Below the pieces are notes generated by a model, which saw only the letters and a list, made by a program, of their open reading frames with translations, did not search any database and was not told the DNA's origin. 64,000 bases of DNA. Source: Acridotheres tristis. Lineage: Eukaryota > Chordata > Aves > Passeriformes > Sturnidae. Location: contig CM072893.1 of assembly GCA_037013685.1 (NCBI GenBank), positions 22,525,736 to 22,589,735 on the forward strand. The letters run 5' to 3'. The stretch's first letter is position 1; every line of letters starts with the position of its first letter. The position numbers and the translations under genes were made by a program. Positions 20,041 to 32,000 of the stretch are shown here, in pieces.

Positions 20041-23000
20041 ATGTCAGTGGGCTGTGCATGCCCTGGTGAGTGGCGCGGCCGCGGGGCGCGGGGCGGGGGC
20101 TGCCCCTGGTGCTGGGGTCCTCGCGGCATTGGGGCTGGGTGGGGAGCTGGGGGCCACTTACGAAGTGGGTGCCCCAGTGGTGTCAGGGTCTGGCTGTGGG
20201 GCTGGGGTCCTATGGTGTTGGTGTTGGAGTCCGGCTGTGGGGCTGGGTCCCCTAAGAATGGGCACTGGGGTCCAGCTGTGGGGCTGGGGTCTCCACTGCA
20301 TTGATGTTGCTGTCGTGCTTTGAGGCTGGGATCTCCAGGACTGGGTTCTCTATGGCATTGTTGCTTGGTGTCTCCATGGCATTTATGCTGGGGTCTCTAA
20401 GACATTGGTGCCGGAGTTCAGCTATGGGGATGGGTTCTCCATGGTATTGGTTCCTGGGACTGCATGGCATTGGTGCAGGGATCTGGCTATGGGGCTGAGG
20501 TATCCACGGCATTTGTGCTGGCATCTGGCAGTCGTGCTGGGGTCTCCGTGGTGTTGGTGCTGGGATTTGTTTATGGGGTGGGTTCCTGGGTCATGGCTGC
20601 TGGGAGCTGACTACAACACAGGGGACTTTTCAGTGTAGCTGCTGAGGTTTGGTCATGGTGCTAGTGCTGGGGATAAGCTATGGGTGTTAGCAAGATGTGG
20701 GAACTGGAGTCCTAGTCACTATGGTGTGGCTATCAGGTCCAGCCGTGGGGGTGGGATCTTCATGGTTTGGGCTGTTGGAATCTAGCTGAAGGGCTGGAGT
20801 CCCTAGAGTATGGACACTCAGGTCTGACTGTGGGGTTGGAACCCCAGGGCATGGGTGCTGGGGTCTGGCTGTGAGGCTGGGACCCTGTGGCATGGGTGCT
20901 GGGATGTGGTTGTGAGGCTAGGACTCCATGGCGTTGGTGCTGAGATCTGTTGGACTAAGATCGGGGACCCAAGAGCACATGGCTGCTGGTGCCAGCCTGG
21001 AACTGGGACCCCACAGGCAGAGTTCTGCAGGGACATTGGGCAGGCGTGCAGGTGGCACTGTGAAGAGTGACCCCGAAGTGCCCCTGTGGCTGGGGCAATA
21101 GGTCTGTGGGGTGCCACAGCTCCCCGTGTGGATGTGAGGCACAGTGTCCCTGCAGAGGCTTTGCCAATGCTGCTGATGGACATGGATGCTGTATAGCCCC
21201 CCACCATGGCAATTGTGGGGTGTCTGCTGGAGAGCTTCTTCCTAATTCTGGAGCCTGCGGGCTAACAAGGTTGCAGGACTACATAGGAGGTATGATCAGT
21301 TGGTGAGGTCTCAGCACCTGAGAGGGTGCTGCCGCAGGGATAATCATCTGCACACCTGGGCTTGGGGGCAGGTTTGGGGCAGGTGGCCTGGCTGCATTGC
21401 CTGCTGCTGCGTGCAGAACATTGCTGTGCCAGGAGCAAGGCAGGGCTCAGAGGGCTGCTGGAACCTTGTCCAGCACCAGGTCCCCGTGGCGCTGGCCAGC
21501 AGACAGGGAGCCAAGTTTGGGGGGCCCTGGGGAGAGGGTTCTGCCATTTCCCTGGGTATCTGGCACATGGGGTCCCTGTGGGGGAACAGCAGGGACGCTC
21601 CTCAGCCCAGCTCCCGTGGCAGCATCCCTGTAGTCCCGAGAGAGCCTCCTGCCAGGCCAGAACCCCATGCTGGGGGGCTGCTGGAGGCAGTGCGGCGCTG
21701 TGACAGCACGCGGTCCCCGTGCCTTCCCCGGAGCCGCCTCTACCGAGGGGTCTGCAGCTGGATAACTGGGGTGGGGAAGGGGTGCCCCTGCGCGGCGGCC
21801 CCCCGCCCCTGCGCTGCCTGCGCCTCGCTGCCGTGTTTCTATGAAGGCAGGCGGCCCCTTCCCCCATCCTCCTCCTCCTCCATCTCCCACTGGAAGCTGC
21901 CAGAGCGCTGCTTCCTCAAGCAGAAAGTCACGTGAACCTCCCTGCGAGCCAGGCCGAGCAACCACAGCACCCGCCCCGCCGGCACCCCACACCGGGGGCA
22001 CGGCTCCCCTCCCGACACCCCGGCCTTGGCGGGGTCCCGCCCCGGGGGGGCCAAGGCCGTGTGACGACCAGCGGTGGGGCCCCGTCGTATTCCCCAGGAG
22101 CTGGCCCCACGCCACTGGGAATGTCATCGGCATGTTGGTGGGCGCAAAGAGGGGGGGTCCTCCCTCGGCGCTGTGATGGGGAGCCGTGGGGTCACCCCTC
22201 AACTGGGAGTATCCCTGTGGATGGCTTCATGTGTTGTGTCCCCCCCAGGCCGCCCCTGGCCGCTGCCCCAGGGCAGGGAGGACACGAGGCTGCCGTGCAA
22301 TGTTCGTGTGCTCCCCGCCTCTTCCCCCGCTCCCCCGCCGGGGCTGGGTGGCACATCCAGAGCCTGCGCCCCCCTCCCCCTTCCCCTCCCCGGACTGTTT
22401 ATCGGAATATAGAAAAAACAAGCTCTGCCGCTGGCCTCCCGCCAGCCAGAAACATTTAATGAGCCGCTCTGCCCAGGCTGCTCTTCAGGGCTGCATTAAC
22501 TTGGAGGAGTTTCCTGCTTGGGAGCTGCTGCCGGGGGGGGGTTGGCTGCCCCCCTTCCAAGTTGTGCCCTCCCAGAGGGATGATGTACTCCTTGCCATCC
22601 CTGGGGGTGCATCCTTCCCCACTGCAGCTTCTCTCGCGCTCCTCTCGCACCCCTCCAGAGATGTTTCCCTGCTCCTTTCTTCCCCTCTGCAAGAGCTTTG
22701 GAGCCGGGAGGCTGCTCAGCTGGGAACCTGATGCACTCTTGTGTCCGAGGATGGTGGAGAGCTGCTGGGGCCAGTGGAGGCCTGAGGGGGGTTTTGCCCC
22801 CCACCTCAGATGTGGAGAGGTGAGCAGCAAGAGTGTAATGGGCTCAGAGTGGAAGTGGAAGAGGCTAGAGCAGCAGCTGTCTGGTGCTGGTGCCAGTGGT
22901 GCTGTGCTCAGGGCTGCTTGGAGCAGGGCTGGCAGACAGGTCTTGGCATCCAGACCCCAGCGGGGCCCTGACCCCTGGGGGCACCTCTCACTCTCCCAGC

Positions 23001-26000
23001 ATGCTCTGTACTTTCCTTCTTAATTATTTTTGTTATTATCATTGTTTTTCCCCATGTAGTGATGGTGTCAGTGCAGAGAGGGAGGAGGGGAGCAAAGCAG
23101 AGTGGAGCTGTTCTCCCTCCCTGCAGGGCTGGCTCCAGCTTCATGGCAGGGAAGCAACTTTCCCAAGGTCAGCACCTTCCCTGGGACACCTTGCAGAGAG
23201 CCACCCTGTGCACCCCTCTGGCAGGAGGGAGAGCTTCCCAAGCCACATGCGTCAGGTCCCGGGATGGACATGTCCAGCCAGGGCACGGCCCACTGCCGTA
23301 TCCCTCCTTTCTGCCGAGCTGGCGCCGTGCATCCCCCACCGTCACGAGGCCGAGCTGTGCCACATGCCTTCTGCGACAGATGCGCTGGGAAAGGGATGGC
23401 AGCGAGCGGGCTGAGTGCCGCGGCGGGGGGGGCAGGCAGCCCTGACCTGTGTGGGCTCTGGCTCCCAAACACCCCCGGGGGTGCCTGGCGCCTTGGGGTG
23501 CCCCTGGGCCTGTTGGGGAGGAGAGGAGCAGTAGGGGTCCCCAAGCCTCATTGTGCTCTAGTCCAGGTTTTCTTCATGTTACCAGTGATGTTTGGATGAA
23601 ACATGTTACTTTCCCTGTCCTCGTCAGCGGCGAAGTGCTTGACCCTAGATACCATGTGTGCTGCGTTACCTGCCCACTTTTGGAATGCTGTGGCAAAGTC
23701 AGGATGGGTTTGTGGTTGTCTGGTGCTCAGCGAGGGGATTCCTCAGGGGTCCTGTTGTTGGTATGAGGCACCATCACAGCGGTCCTTGGGGCCAGTGCGA
23801 GCTCACTCAGTATTTGCCAGGAGAATCCTGGATGAGTTAGTGCCACACCAGTGCCAGCAGGTTCAGCACTGTGTATTTGCACTGGGCCCCAAGTTTATTC
23901 CAGGAATGTTGTTACCTGCTCAACACAAACTGCTGTGAAAGCTGCTCCCTGGGGAGTGAGGGGGTGCCCCTGGGGAGTGGAACCTTTGTGGCCAGGAATG
24001 CACTGGCCAGGCAGCTGTGTGCCCCCAGGCAGGGCAGGAGCCGAAGCAGCTCAAGTGTCCCCTGCCCATCGCTTTCCAGTCAGATCACTCGATTTCATGC
24101 CACCCTCTCCTCCCCCGCTCTGCTCGGGGATTCTCCCACCACATCCATGTTGCTAGAATATGTGAGGCATGAGTCTGCGTGGTGTGCTAGAAGCATGCTG
24201 GGACGCTTGGGAGCATGGTGCCCATGCACAACTGTCAGTGTGTCCTGGTGAACAGCTGCAATGGCAGCGAGAGCCCCCAGCTCTATGCAGGGTGACACTG
24301 GGCCCTGGGGCTGCCGTTGTGCACGGTGTGGGTGCACTCCTGGGCCTGGGGAGCAGTGGGTGTGGGGACAGCTCCCCGGGTGGTGGGGTGCAGGCAGGAT
24401 GGGGCTGGGTGACCGTTATCAGCTGCCCGCAGGCTGCAGCTGTGGTTTCCTGCCGCTGCCGGGGGGAGGGTGCTGGGGAGCAGGCAGGGCTGCCAGGGGG
24501 CTGCTGGGCCCCACCTGGAGCAGGGATAGTGGCAGCAGTCTGCTGCTTTCCCAGGGTCTCTGCTGGGCAGGGTTGGGGTGGCTGCAGCAGGGGTGATGCT
24601 GGTAGGTTTTTGGGAGACTCACTGCTGCGTGTTCATGGGGATGTGGGAGAGTGGGCAGTCCACCAGTGTTGGATGTCCCTTTTGAGCAGGGATGCTCGTG
24701 GGACTCAGGAGTCCCCAAAGCTGTCAGACCAGTCTTCCAGTGCTGCTCGCCCCCTTCTCTCCCGGGCAGGTCATGGATTGGGATGAACGTTAAACCCAAA
24801 ACGTAATCTCCGCTATGGCAGGCACTGGCCCCTGTCCAGCCCTGACCCGCCCTGCCCGCAGGGTGACCGATAACACCCTGCCTGCACCCCTCTGCTGCCA
24901 CTTCCTTTGGGGGGCCCTGTGGGGTGTAGTTCCTGCGCTCCTTTTGCAGGGTCTCTCTCTACCTCGGCTTTGTAGAATGCATAGTCAGGTAGCAGAGGTT
25001 ACCCTGCACCGAGGTGACAGTGCTTGTGCCTGAGGGTGGCATGCAGGGGGTGGGAGCAGCAGCCTCAGACCCTCTACTACGCACCAAGGGACAGGTGTTG
25101 TGTATGCAGTCAGGTTTCTGCAGTACAGCCGAGGTGACTGGACATAGTGTTTGCAGCCCAAGCTGGGCTGGGACATTGGTGGTGTTGGGATGCTGAACTA
25201 TTCTGCAGCAGCCAGCTGTGCCAACCCCTGCTCTGCTACGTGCATTCTCCTCCAGCCAGGGTCTTGTGCAGTCTGGGGGTTTCCCTTCCAGGGCAGGAGT
25301 TACCCCTGCCTGCTTGTGAGTAGCTGCAGAATGGTGGGTGCCAGCTTTTCCCCACACCACCTTCTGCCTCCCCACTGGAACCCATTGCAGCTCGTGGCAT
25401 TGTAGGCACGCAACTCCGCTGGGCATAGGGCAGGTCCAGGCACCCCATCCTGCCTGCTCCAACTGGCCCGGGGTGGGCCCGAGGTGAGCCCGTGGCAGCT
25501 GCGGGCAGGGGCAGGCAGGAGCACAGCAGCGGGAGCTCTCTCCCTGCCGGGGATGGCAACACAGAGCTGTTGGAGGAGCCTGATGTGGTGTGGCATTGCA
25601 TGGAGTTGGGAATGGGGATGCTGCCTGGTATGGGGAATGCCAGGCTGCCAAAAGTCCGTGCAGAGGGGCATTTCCCTGCTGAGGCTGGGGAGATGTCGTT
25701 ATGCTCCTCCCAGCTTGGTGCCCCTGCCAAATCCTTTGGGCAGCCACGGCATGCCGAGTCGCCCTGCCTGCTGCCAGCGCCTGCGCAGCAGGAGGCTTGG
25801 ACAGTGGCAGAGTTCCCCCCTAGAACCCCAAGCTGCCCCCGAGTGGAGTAGATGGGGCTCTATGTCAATCCCTATAGGAATTTGACCTGGAGCTGTGGGA
25901 GCTGCCGTCTCCATCCCACCGTGTCCCTGCTTGGCCTAGCTGGTGGGGAGGAGGCAGCCGCTAACAGGAAGGACACGCATGTTAGCAACGAAAACACGGC

Positions 26001-29000
26001 AGTGAGAGGAAGCAGAAGCAATGCATTATTGATGGAGCTATTTGATGCTGCTATATTCGGAGAGCTGCTCCGGAGTGTTCAGCAGCACCGTGTGGGGGGG
26101 TGGCAAGCTCAGCTGATGGACAGTTACCTGCTTCGAGTCAACCATGTACAGCCATGGCTCTGTAAGATGTCCCTTACCTTCTCCCAGGGGAGCTTCCAGC
26201 ATAGGAGGATACAGTGACACGTGGGTACCAGGAGGGATAGCAGCCTTAGTGGGTGGGGGTTTGTTGGGTGGCAGCTCCTGCTTAAATCTTATGGATGCCA
26301 AGAGTCTTCTGTATCTTGGGAGACAAGAGTGGAGGGAATGGAGGAGCAACAGTGGGCCCAGGTGTGCTCTCCCAGGGACCAGGGTGTTCTCCCACAAGGG
26401 CTGAGTTCCTGGAGTTGCAGGGCTGGGTGTTGAGGATTCTGTTTTGGCTTCTCTTTGAAGCAGTAGTGCCTGTCCCTTGGAGGGGTAGATGGTCTTCTTG
26501 GGGGATAGAGGGCAGGCACAGGATGCTGGAGATGTGCAACCATGCTGCATGTCACCCCCTCCCTGCTGTGGATTCCCAGTCCAGGAAAGGGGCTGTAAAA
26601 CGAGCCATTCTTGTAACATGAGAGAATCCACCTGGAGGCTCTGGAGGAGCCTTAAAACCCTGCAGCTCTGGCAGGCTGGCCCTGGGCTTCTGCAGAGGAA
26701 CTGAGGCTCACTGCTGTGGGTGGCCATGCTGGGGCTGAGCTCCTGCAGGATGTGCACTGCGATGTCTCAGAGACAGCACAAGAACACTGTGGGGTGTTTG
26801 GTGCTGTTGCCATGGGGAACCCCCTTGTAGCAGGATTTGCCAAAGCTTGCTTGTGGACTGCACCTTTCCCTTGGAGCCTGTGAGCAGTCCAGCAGTGATG
26901 AGGCTGACCCACCACACCAGAAAAAGGTGTGACATGAGGGTGGACACCCCATATGAACCTCATGCACTCTGGAGTTCTGCACCCCACTGTAACCTTTCTC
27001 CATGTCTCCATGTTCTCTTGTTTTGGAGGGGATGGGCGCCAGTACATGCACTTGGTTGCTGCTTGTCCACTGCTCATATACTTAGATTGATTTCTCTGTC
27101 CCATGCAGGATGCTCACGATGTGGCCCTGTAACTTCCCTTCCTGCTCTGGCAGCTTTTCCCCAAACTCTTGGCTTTATTTCTGCCTCTGGGTGTCTTGAA
27201 GTGGTTCTGGTTTTGAAGGGTTAATCCCAGGAGCCCCCAGGATCTGCTGCCTGCCTGGTATGACTCACCATGTAGTTTGCAGCCTCCCCCAAACCTCCTC
27301 TGGAGAGATGGAGCCATGGCTTCTCCAGCCAAAAATGGGGGCCCCTCCTGCCCCAGAACTCCCTTTTTATCTGGTCATGCATAGCTTTGGAGGGGGAGAG
27401 AAGCCCCTCCGTGAGAAACAGGGAAACAAAGCATATTTCTGTTTGAAGGATGGCAGGATTTGAGGGATTGGCTCTTGTGTTCTGGAAGTGGGGGGGCTTC
27501 AGGATGCATGCTGTGCTGCACTGCTGCAGGCTGCATCTGCATGCATGCAGTGGTGCTCAGGTCTGGCTGCTATTTGGACAAGTCCATGAGGTTTGTAAGT
27601 GCCAGGCCAGTCCATCTCCCGGTGCAGGCTGTGCTGTTTGCAGAGCTAGCAGATTTTTATTATTATTTTTTATGTAAGCGTGTGTCCGCGGCCTTGCTCT
27701 ACGCCTGCGCTTGCCAGGGCCTGGCCGGGTGTCAGTGTGAGCATGCCCTGCATCCTGCCCTGCTCGCCTGGGATCCTCCTGCATACTCTGCAGGCACGCC
27801 AAGCCATGGCCACAGAGAGGCCTGGGCATCCCCTGGCTACCGTGGTCAGCACCGGGCTCTTCCCATCCATTTGCCCAGGATCTCCTGAGCTGCTGCCAGT
27901 TCCCTAGGCTGAGACCTGTACTTGATGTTGGATCAGGGCTGGACTTTGGGGAGACCAGGCAGGCATGGGGCCCTTGCTAGTGGGAGAGTGGAGGCTGTAA
28001 TCTGGGGAATGCAGCGCCCTACCACAAAAACTGGGTAGCCCTCTGCTCCCCTCACAGTGTGGGCATGAGCACATCGTGAGGAGGGGGCTCCCCCACACCG
28101 GTGCTGCCACACACGCTTCCCAGCTGCATCCCAGACCCTTCTGCTCTCCATCCAGCATCTATTTAATTATTAACTCGGCTATAACCATAAACAGCTGGGG
28201 CTGCTGCAGCCACGTGGACCAGTCCAGCGCTGTCGTCAGAGCTGAGCAGGGACACGTGAGCAGTGTGAGCAGTCCCGGAGGGCTGCTGAGCCCCGGGATA
28301 AATTGCTCCAGGCATGTTTGCTGTGGATGCACTGGGCTGGGCCTGGGGATGAATGAGGGCTGCTCTCTGATGCCATGGCACTGGTACCAGGAGTCTCTAA
28401 TATGGGGACAAAATGCTCCTTTTGCACTGTTTTGCAGTAGCAGTGTGGTGTTGAGTGCTGGTGGGTGGTTGTGCCTTGTGCATCTTTTTGCCTTGGAGTG
28501 GGAATGGGGTTCAAGTGGACTATATTTAGTGGTCTGTCTTGGCCAGGAGGGCTGTGCCATCCCGTAGCTGTCAGAGTATTGCAGCCAGCGCTTTTTTTGG
28601 CCTCATGATGGCGGGGGTCAGCATGATGCAGCCCCCTCTCAGCCATTGCCACAAGATTTGAGACGGCAGGAGGACAGGCAGTGAAGGGGCAGCATGCTGG
28701 AGCACTCGCAGCATCCCTGTGCCCAGTTATCGGGGTACTGACAGCATGAGTACCTCCAGCTGCATGTGCCTTTCGCAGAGCAGGGTGTCACAGAGGTTTT
28801 CAGGTTTAGAATGAGTTTTTCTCTCTGTAAATCTGGGGTTTGCAAAGAGTTTCGGTCTATTTAGCCATGTGCCTGTGGAAAATGATACTGCAGGGCAGCC
28901 TGCAAGAGGAAGGGGAAATCATGATGGTGCGATGTGGAGTAGGACAAGGGTTGGACCTTCACTCAGCTGATGAGTATGGGGGACAGGAGTGAGGGGATGC

Positions 29001-32000
29001 TGCCTATCCCTCTTCAGTGCTGATCCCAGACAGCAACAATGCTGGGGAGCAGGGGGCTGCCCCCATCTTCAGGTGCGGGGCTTTGGGGGTGCACAAGCAC
29101 AGAGGGGAGGACACCCCCAAAACCTCGTGAGTGAGTTTTTTTCACTTGCCATGTCTGCTCTGTTGGGCGCGGAGGAGGGGGAAAGCAAGTGTGCTTGGCA
29201 GGACCCAACTGGTTGTGCCTGCATTACCCCAGGGCTTGGGGAGGGGATGGGGTGCGGGCCTGGCCGTGCAAGCAGGGGGATGTGGGAGGGTGTGCATGCC
29301 CCAGGCATGGGCGCACACCCAGCCGGGGCTGTGCCGGGAGGCGTTTGGGAAGGCGTGCAAGTGCTTGCCAGCCCATCGGTGTGAACACCAGCCCATGTGT
29401 GTGGGGTGAGCTGTACCAGCACGTGTGTGTGTGTGTGTGTGTATGCTGAGCCCATGGGCTTGCCGGCTGGGCTGGCAGCAGAGGTCTATACCAGTGACTT
29501 GCCAGGGCAGAATCAGAAGCTGCAAGGGGCAGTGTGGGGCAGAAAGAGAATGGGAAAAATGGGATTTTTTTTTTTTTTAATGGAAATTTTCTTAATGGAA
29601 ATTTTTATGAAATCTCCGAACTGGAAGACGTTGCAGTTTTATCAAGGAAAGGAGACCCTTGGGGGTATGATGGCAATTGCAAGCTGGAACATTTTATTTT
29701 TCATCCCCCCTCCCAAACAAACCGGTTGTATTTTTCTTTTCTCGTCCGAAACTGGGGGAAAGGGAAACAAGTTTCAAAAAGAAAAAAAAAAATCCTGAAA
29801 AAACTTCGGACACCCCGAAACCAAGCTAGGGAAAAGGTCTGGTTTTATTCAAACTTTAGCAATAGGGAAAGAATCCTTGCCCGGCTGATACCGAGCTGCT
29901 CAGCGGGACGCGGCTCCCGCATCCCCATCCCGGGGAGTGCCTGTACCGGCGCCGGGCAGGGGGAGACAGCTCTCCGGGGACTCCCTTTCGGGCGTCACCC
30001 CTGGCCCGTGGGCCCCCGGGCGGCGCGGGGCGGGGGAGCCGGTGCGGGGGGAGCGGGCCCCGCTGCCGCCGCCGCCGCAGCCATTGTGGTCCCGGCCGCG
30101 GCGCAGACAAAGGAAGCGCCCCCGCCCCGCCCCGCGCCCCGCCCGCCCCGCCCCGCGGCGGCTCCGCGCCGCCCGCCCGCCGCCGCCGCGCCGCCGCCGG
30201 ACCCCCGCCCGCCGCCGCGCCGTGAGTCACCCCCCCCCCCCCCCCGCCCCCCCTTTCCCCCCGCGGAAGTTTCCCGGTCCCCCCCACCTCGGTGGCGGCC
30301 CCGCTCGGGCGGCGGAGGTGAGGGCCGGGGTCCCGCCTGCGCCGCCCCCGCGTCTGCGAAGTTGTGCGCGGTCGCACCGCGCCGCCGCTCCCCACCGGGC
30401 CCCCGTACGGCCCGGGGTCCCCGCGGCAGCCCCCTGCCCGCCCTCTGCTCCCCCGACCTGGCTCTCCCTGTCCCCAGCTCCCCTCTCCATCCTTACCCAG
30501 TTCTGTCCCTCATCCCTCCCCAGCTGCTCAGTGCATCCTTGGCCCCTCAGCTTGTTCCCTCCCCTCCAGCTCCCATGTCTGTCTTCCCCTTCCCTGCATG
30601 TGGTGTTCCTCCTCTCCCCTGGCTCCTCTTTCTTTCCAGCACGTATTGGCTTTTGGAGCGGCACCCTCAGCTTGGTGGGGTGCTGCCAGCAGCCCCCATG
30701 CCCTGCTGTACCCTGCTTCATCCCAGCCCATAGCTCCCTTTGTTCTTCTCCGGGTTCCTTCCCCTGCCGAAGCCCCTTGACAGCTGCCCCACGCCCTCCT
30801 GGTCCCCCTGCGTGCGCTGTCACGGGGTTTATGGGGCCGGTGCCCGGCTCCGGGGGCTGCTCACCCGCTGCACCTCACTGCTTGCTGCAACTTCATCCTT
30901 GCTCGCAGCTCAGAGGGTCCCACTGGCCTCCCACGGGTGCCTCAGAGGGGATTAAAGATCCAAGGGGCTGAAACACATCAGGGCCACGCATCTTCTCTCA
31001 GGAGCTTCATTGCCGAGTGTCCAGGCTCAGGGGGCCATGGGCACAGGGGGCTCATCCTCCCTGGCAGACAAAGCACTGGCTTGACCTGGGCCAGCCAGAA
31101 GCGGGGACCAAGCTGAGGGGAAGCGCAGCATCCTCGGGAGTGGGGAAGACTCAGCAGCTCCAGTTTAGGAGTCAGCATGCATGCCAGAGCTGTGGAGGGG
31201 TGTCTTAGGTGGGTGGGTGTTTTCGTGGAGCCCCTTTGGCAGAGCCTGTTGTGGTAGGCTGCCCTGATGTCGGGTGGCTGGCCTAGTAGTCTCTACCAGC
31301 CCGCCCACTCGGGATGGGTGATAGGGCACTACTGGGGCTCACTTGGCTTGGGCAGCCCCCAATCCCATCACTGCAGCCTTAGCTGGCAGAAGCCAGGCAC
31401 CATGGCAGGAACTTGCTAAGCAACTGCCATCCCTAGCCAAAGCCTGTTCCACAGCAGGAGCCAAAACCAGAGGTGTCAGTCACTCTCAGGATGAGGTATG
31501 AGCAAAGGGTTCCGAGGCTGTGGGGTCTAACAGGGAGTCACCTTCTAGGGGCACGTATGTGCACTTACCCACACTGCAAACAGTCAGCTGCTTTCTTCTC
31601 ACCAGGAGGGTCTGAGCCTGCTTGAGGCTGGGCCAGGCAGGTGTGAGAGCAAACACCATGTCCCAGGGTCTTCCCGGTTGTTCTCCAGATTATTTCAATA
31701 GCACCTTGTCTGAGGAGTTTTGCAGTGACTCCTTCAGTGCTGGTCAGGTATCAACTCTTACTGCTTCTGTTGCAAGTACAGGTAAATATCAGTGTCCTTG
31801 TTCATTTAAAGCCTTAGGTTTTGGAGTATTCTCATTGTGGGGGAATTATGTAGAAGTAGAACTGAATGTGGTCTTTCCACTCCTGATGCTGTAGAAAGCC
31901 CAGGTTTGTGATCTGATTACCCCTTAAAGACTGAGCAGTGCTGAGCAGAATGACACGTAAGTTGTGTTGCTTCAAAGAGGACAACTTGTGATTCAAGGGG

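Larger units (their letters stand above)
19560..20065. promoter_or_regulatory. LDB1: CpG-island promoter and 5' UTR of LDB1
   Basis: Extremely CpG-dense sequence leads into the first coding exon of LDB1. It includes a CG dinucleotide run near 19,650, repeated CGCACG units and long Pro/Ala-encoding GC runs. No TATA box is seen. The transcription start is probably within about 19,800-19,950. Confidence 0.75.
20961..29400 (+). other. LDB1 intron 1, proximal part
   Basis: About 8.4 kb of intron without a supported exon or RNA gene. A GC-rich patch lies at about 21,700-22,420. Three AT-rich, low-CpG islands of sequence that look like non-coding conserved elements are listed separately (22,381-22,530, 25,960-26,090 and 28,151-28,330). 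The large frame at 21447-22202 on the minus strand is a GC shadow. Confidence 0.6.

Noticed and set aside
19207..20304. 365-codon plus-strand open frame over the LDB1 promoter and exon 1
   Set aside because: It is in a different frame from LDB1, reads through the exon 1 donor and is composed of Arg/Pro/Ala runs typical of CpG islands.
21447..22202. 251-codon minus-strand open frame in LDB1 intron 1
   Set aside because: GC-rich shadow without domains. Only the underlying composition is of interest.
29534..30733. 399-codon plus-strand open frame over the internal CpG island
   Set aside because: Translation is a Pro/Arg/Ala-rich run spanning likely splice donors. I treat it as untranslated promoter or first-exon sequence.
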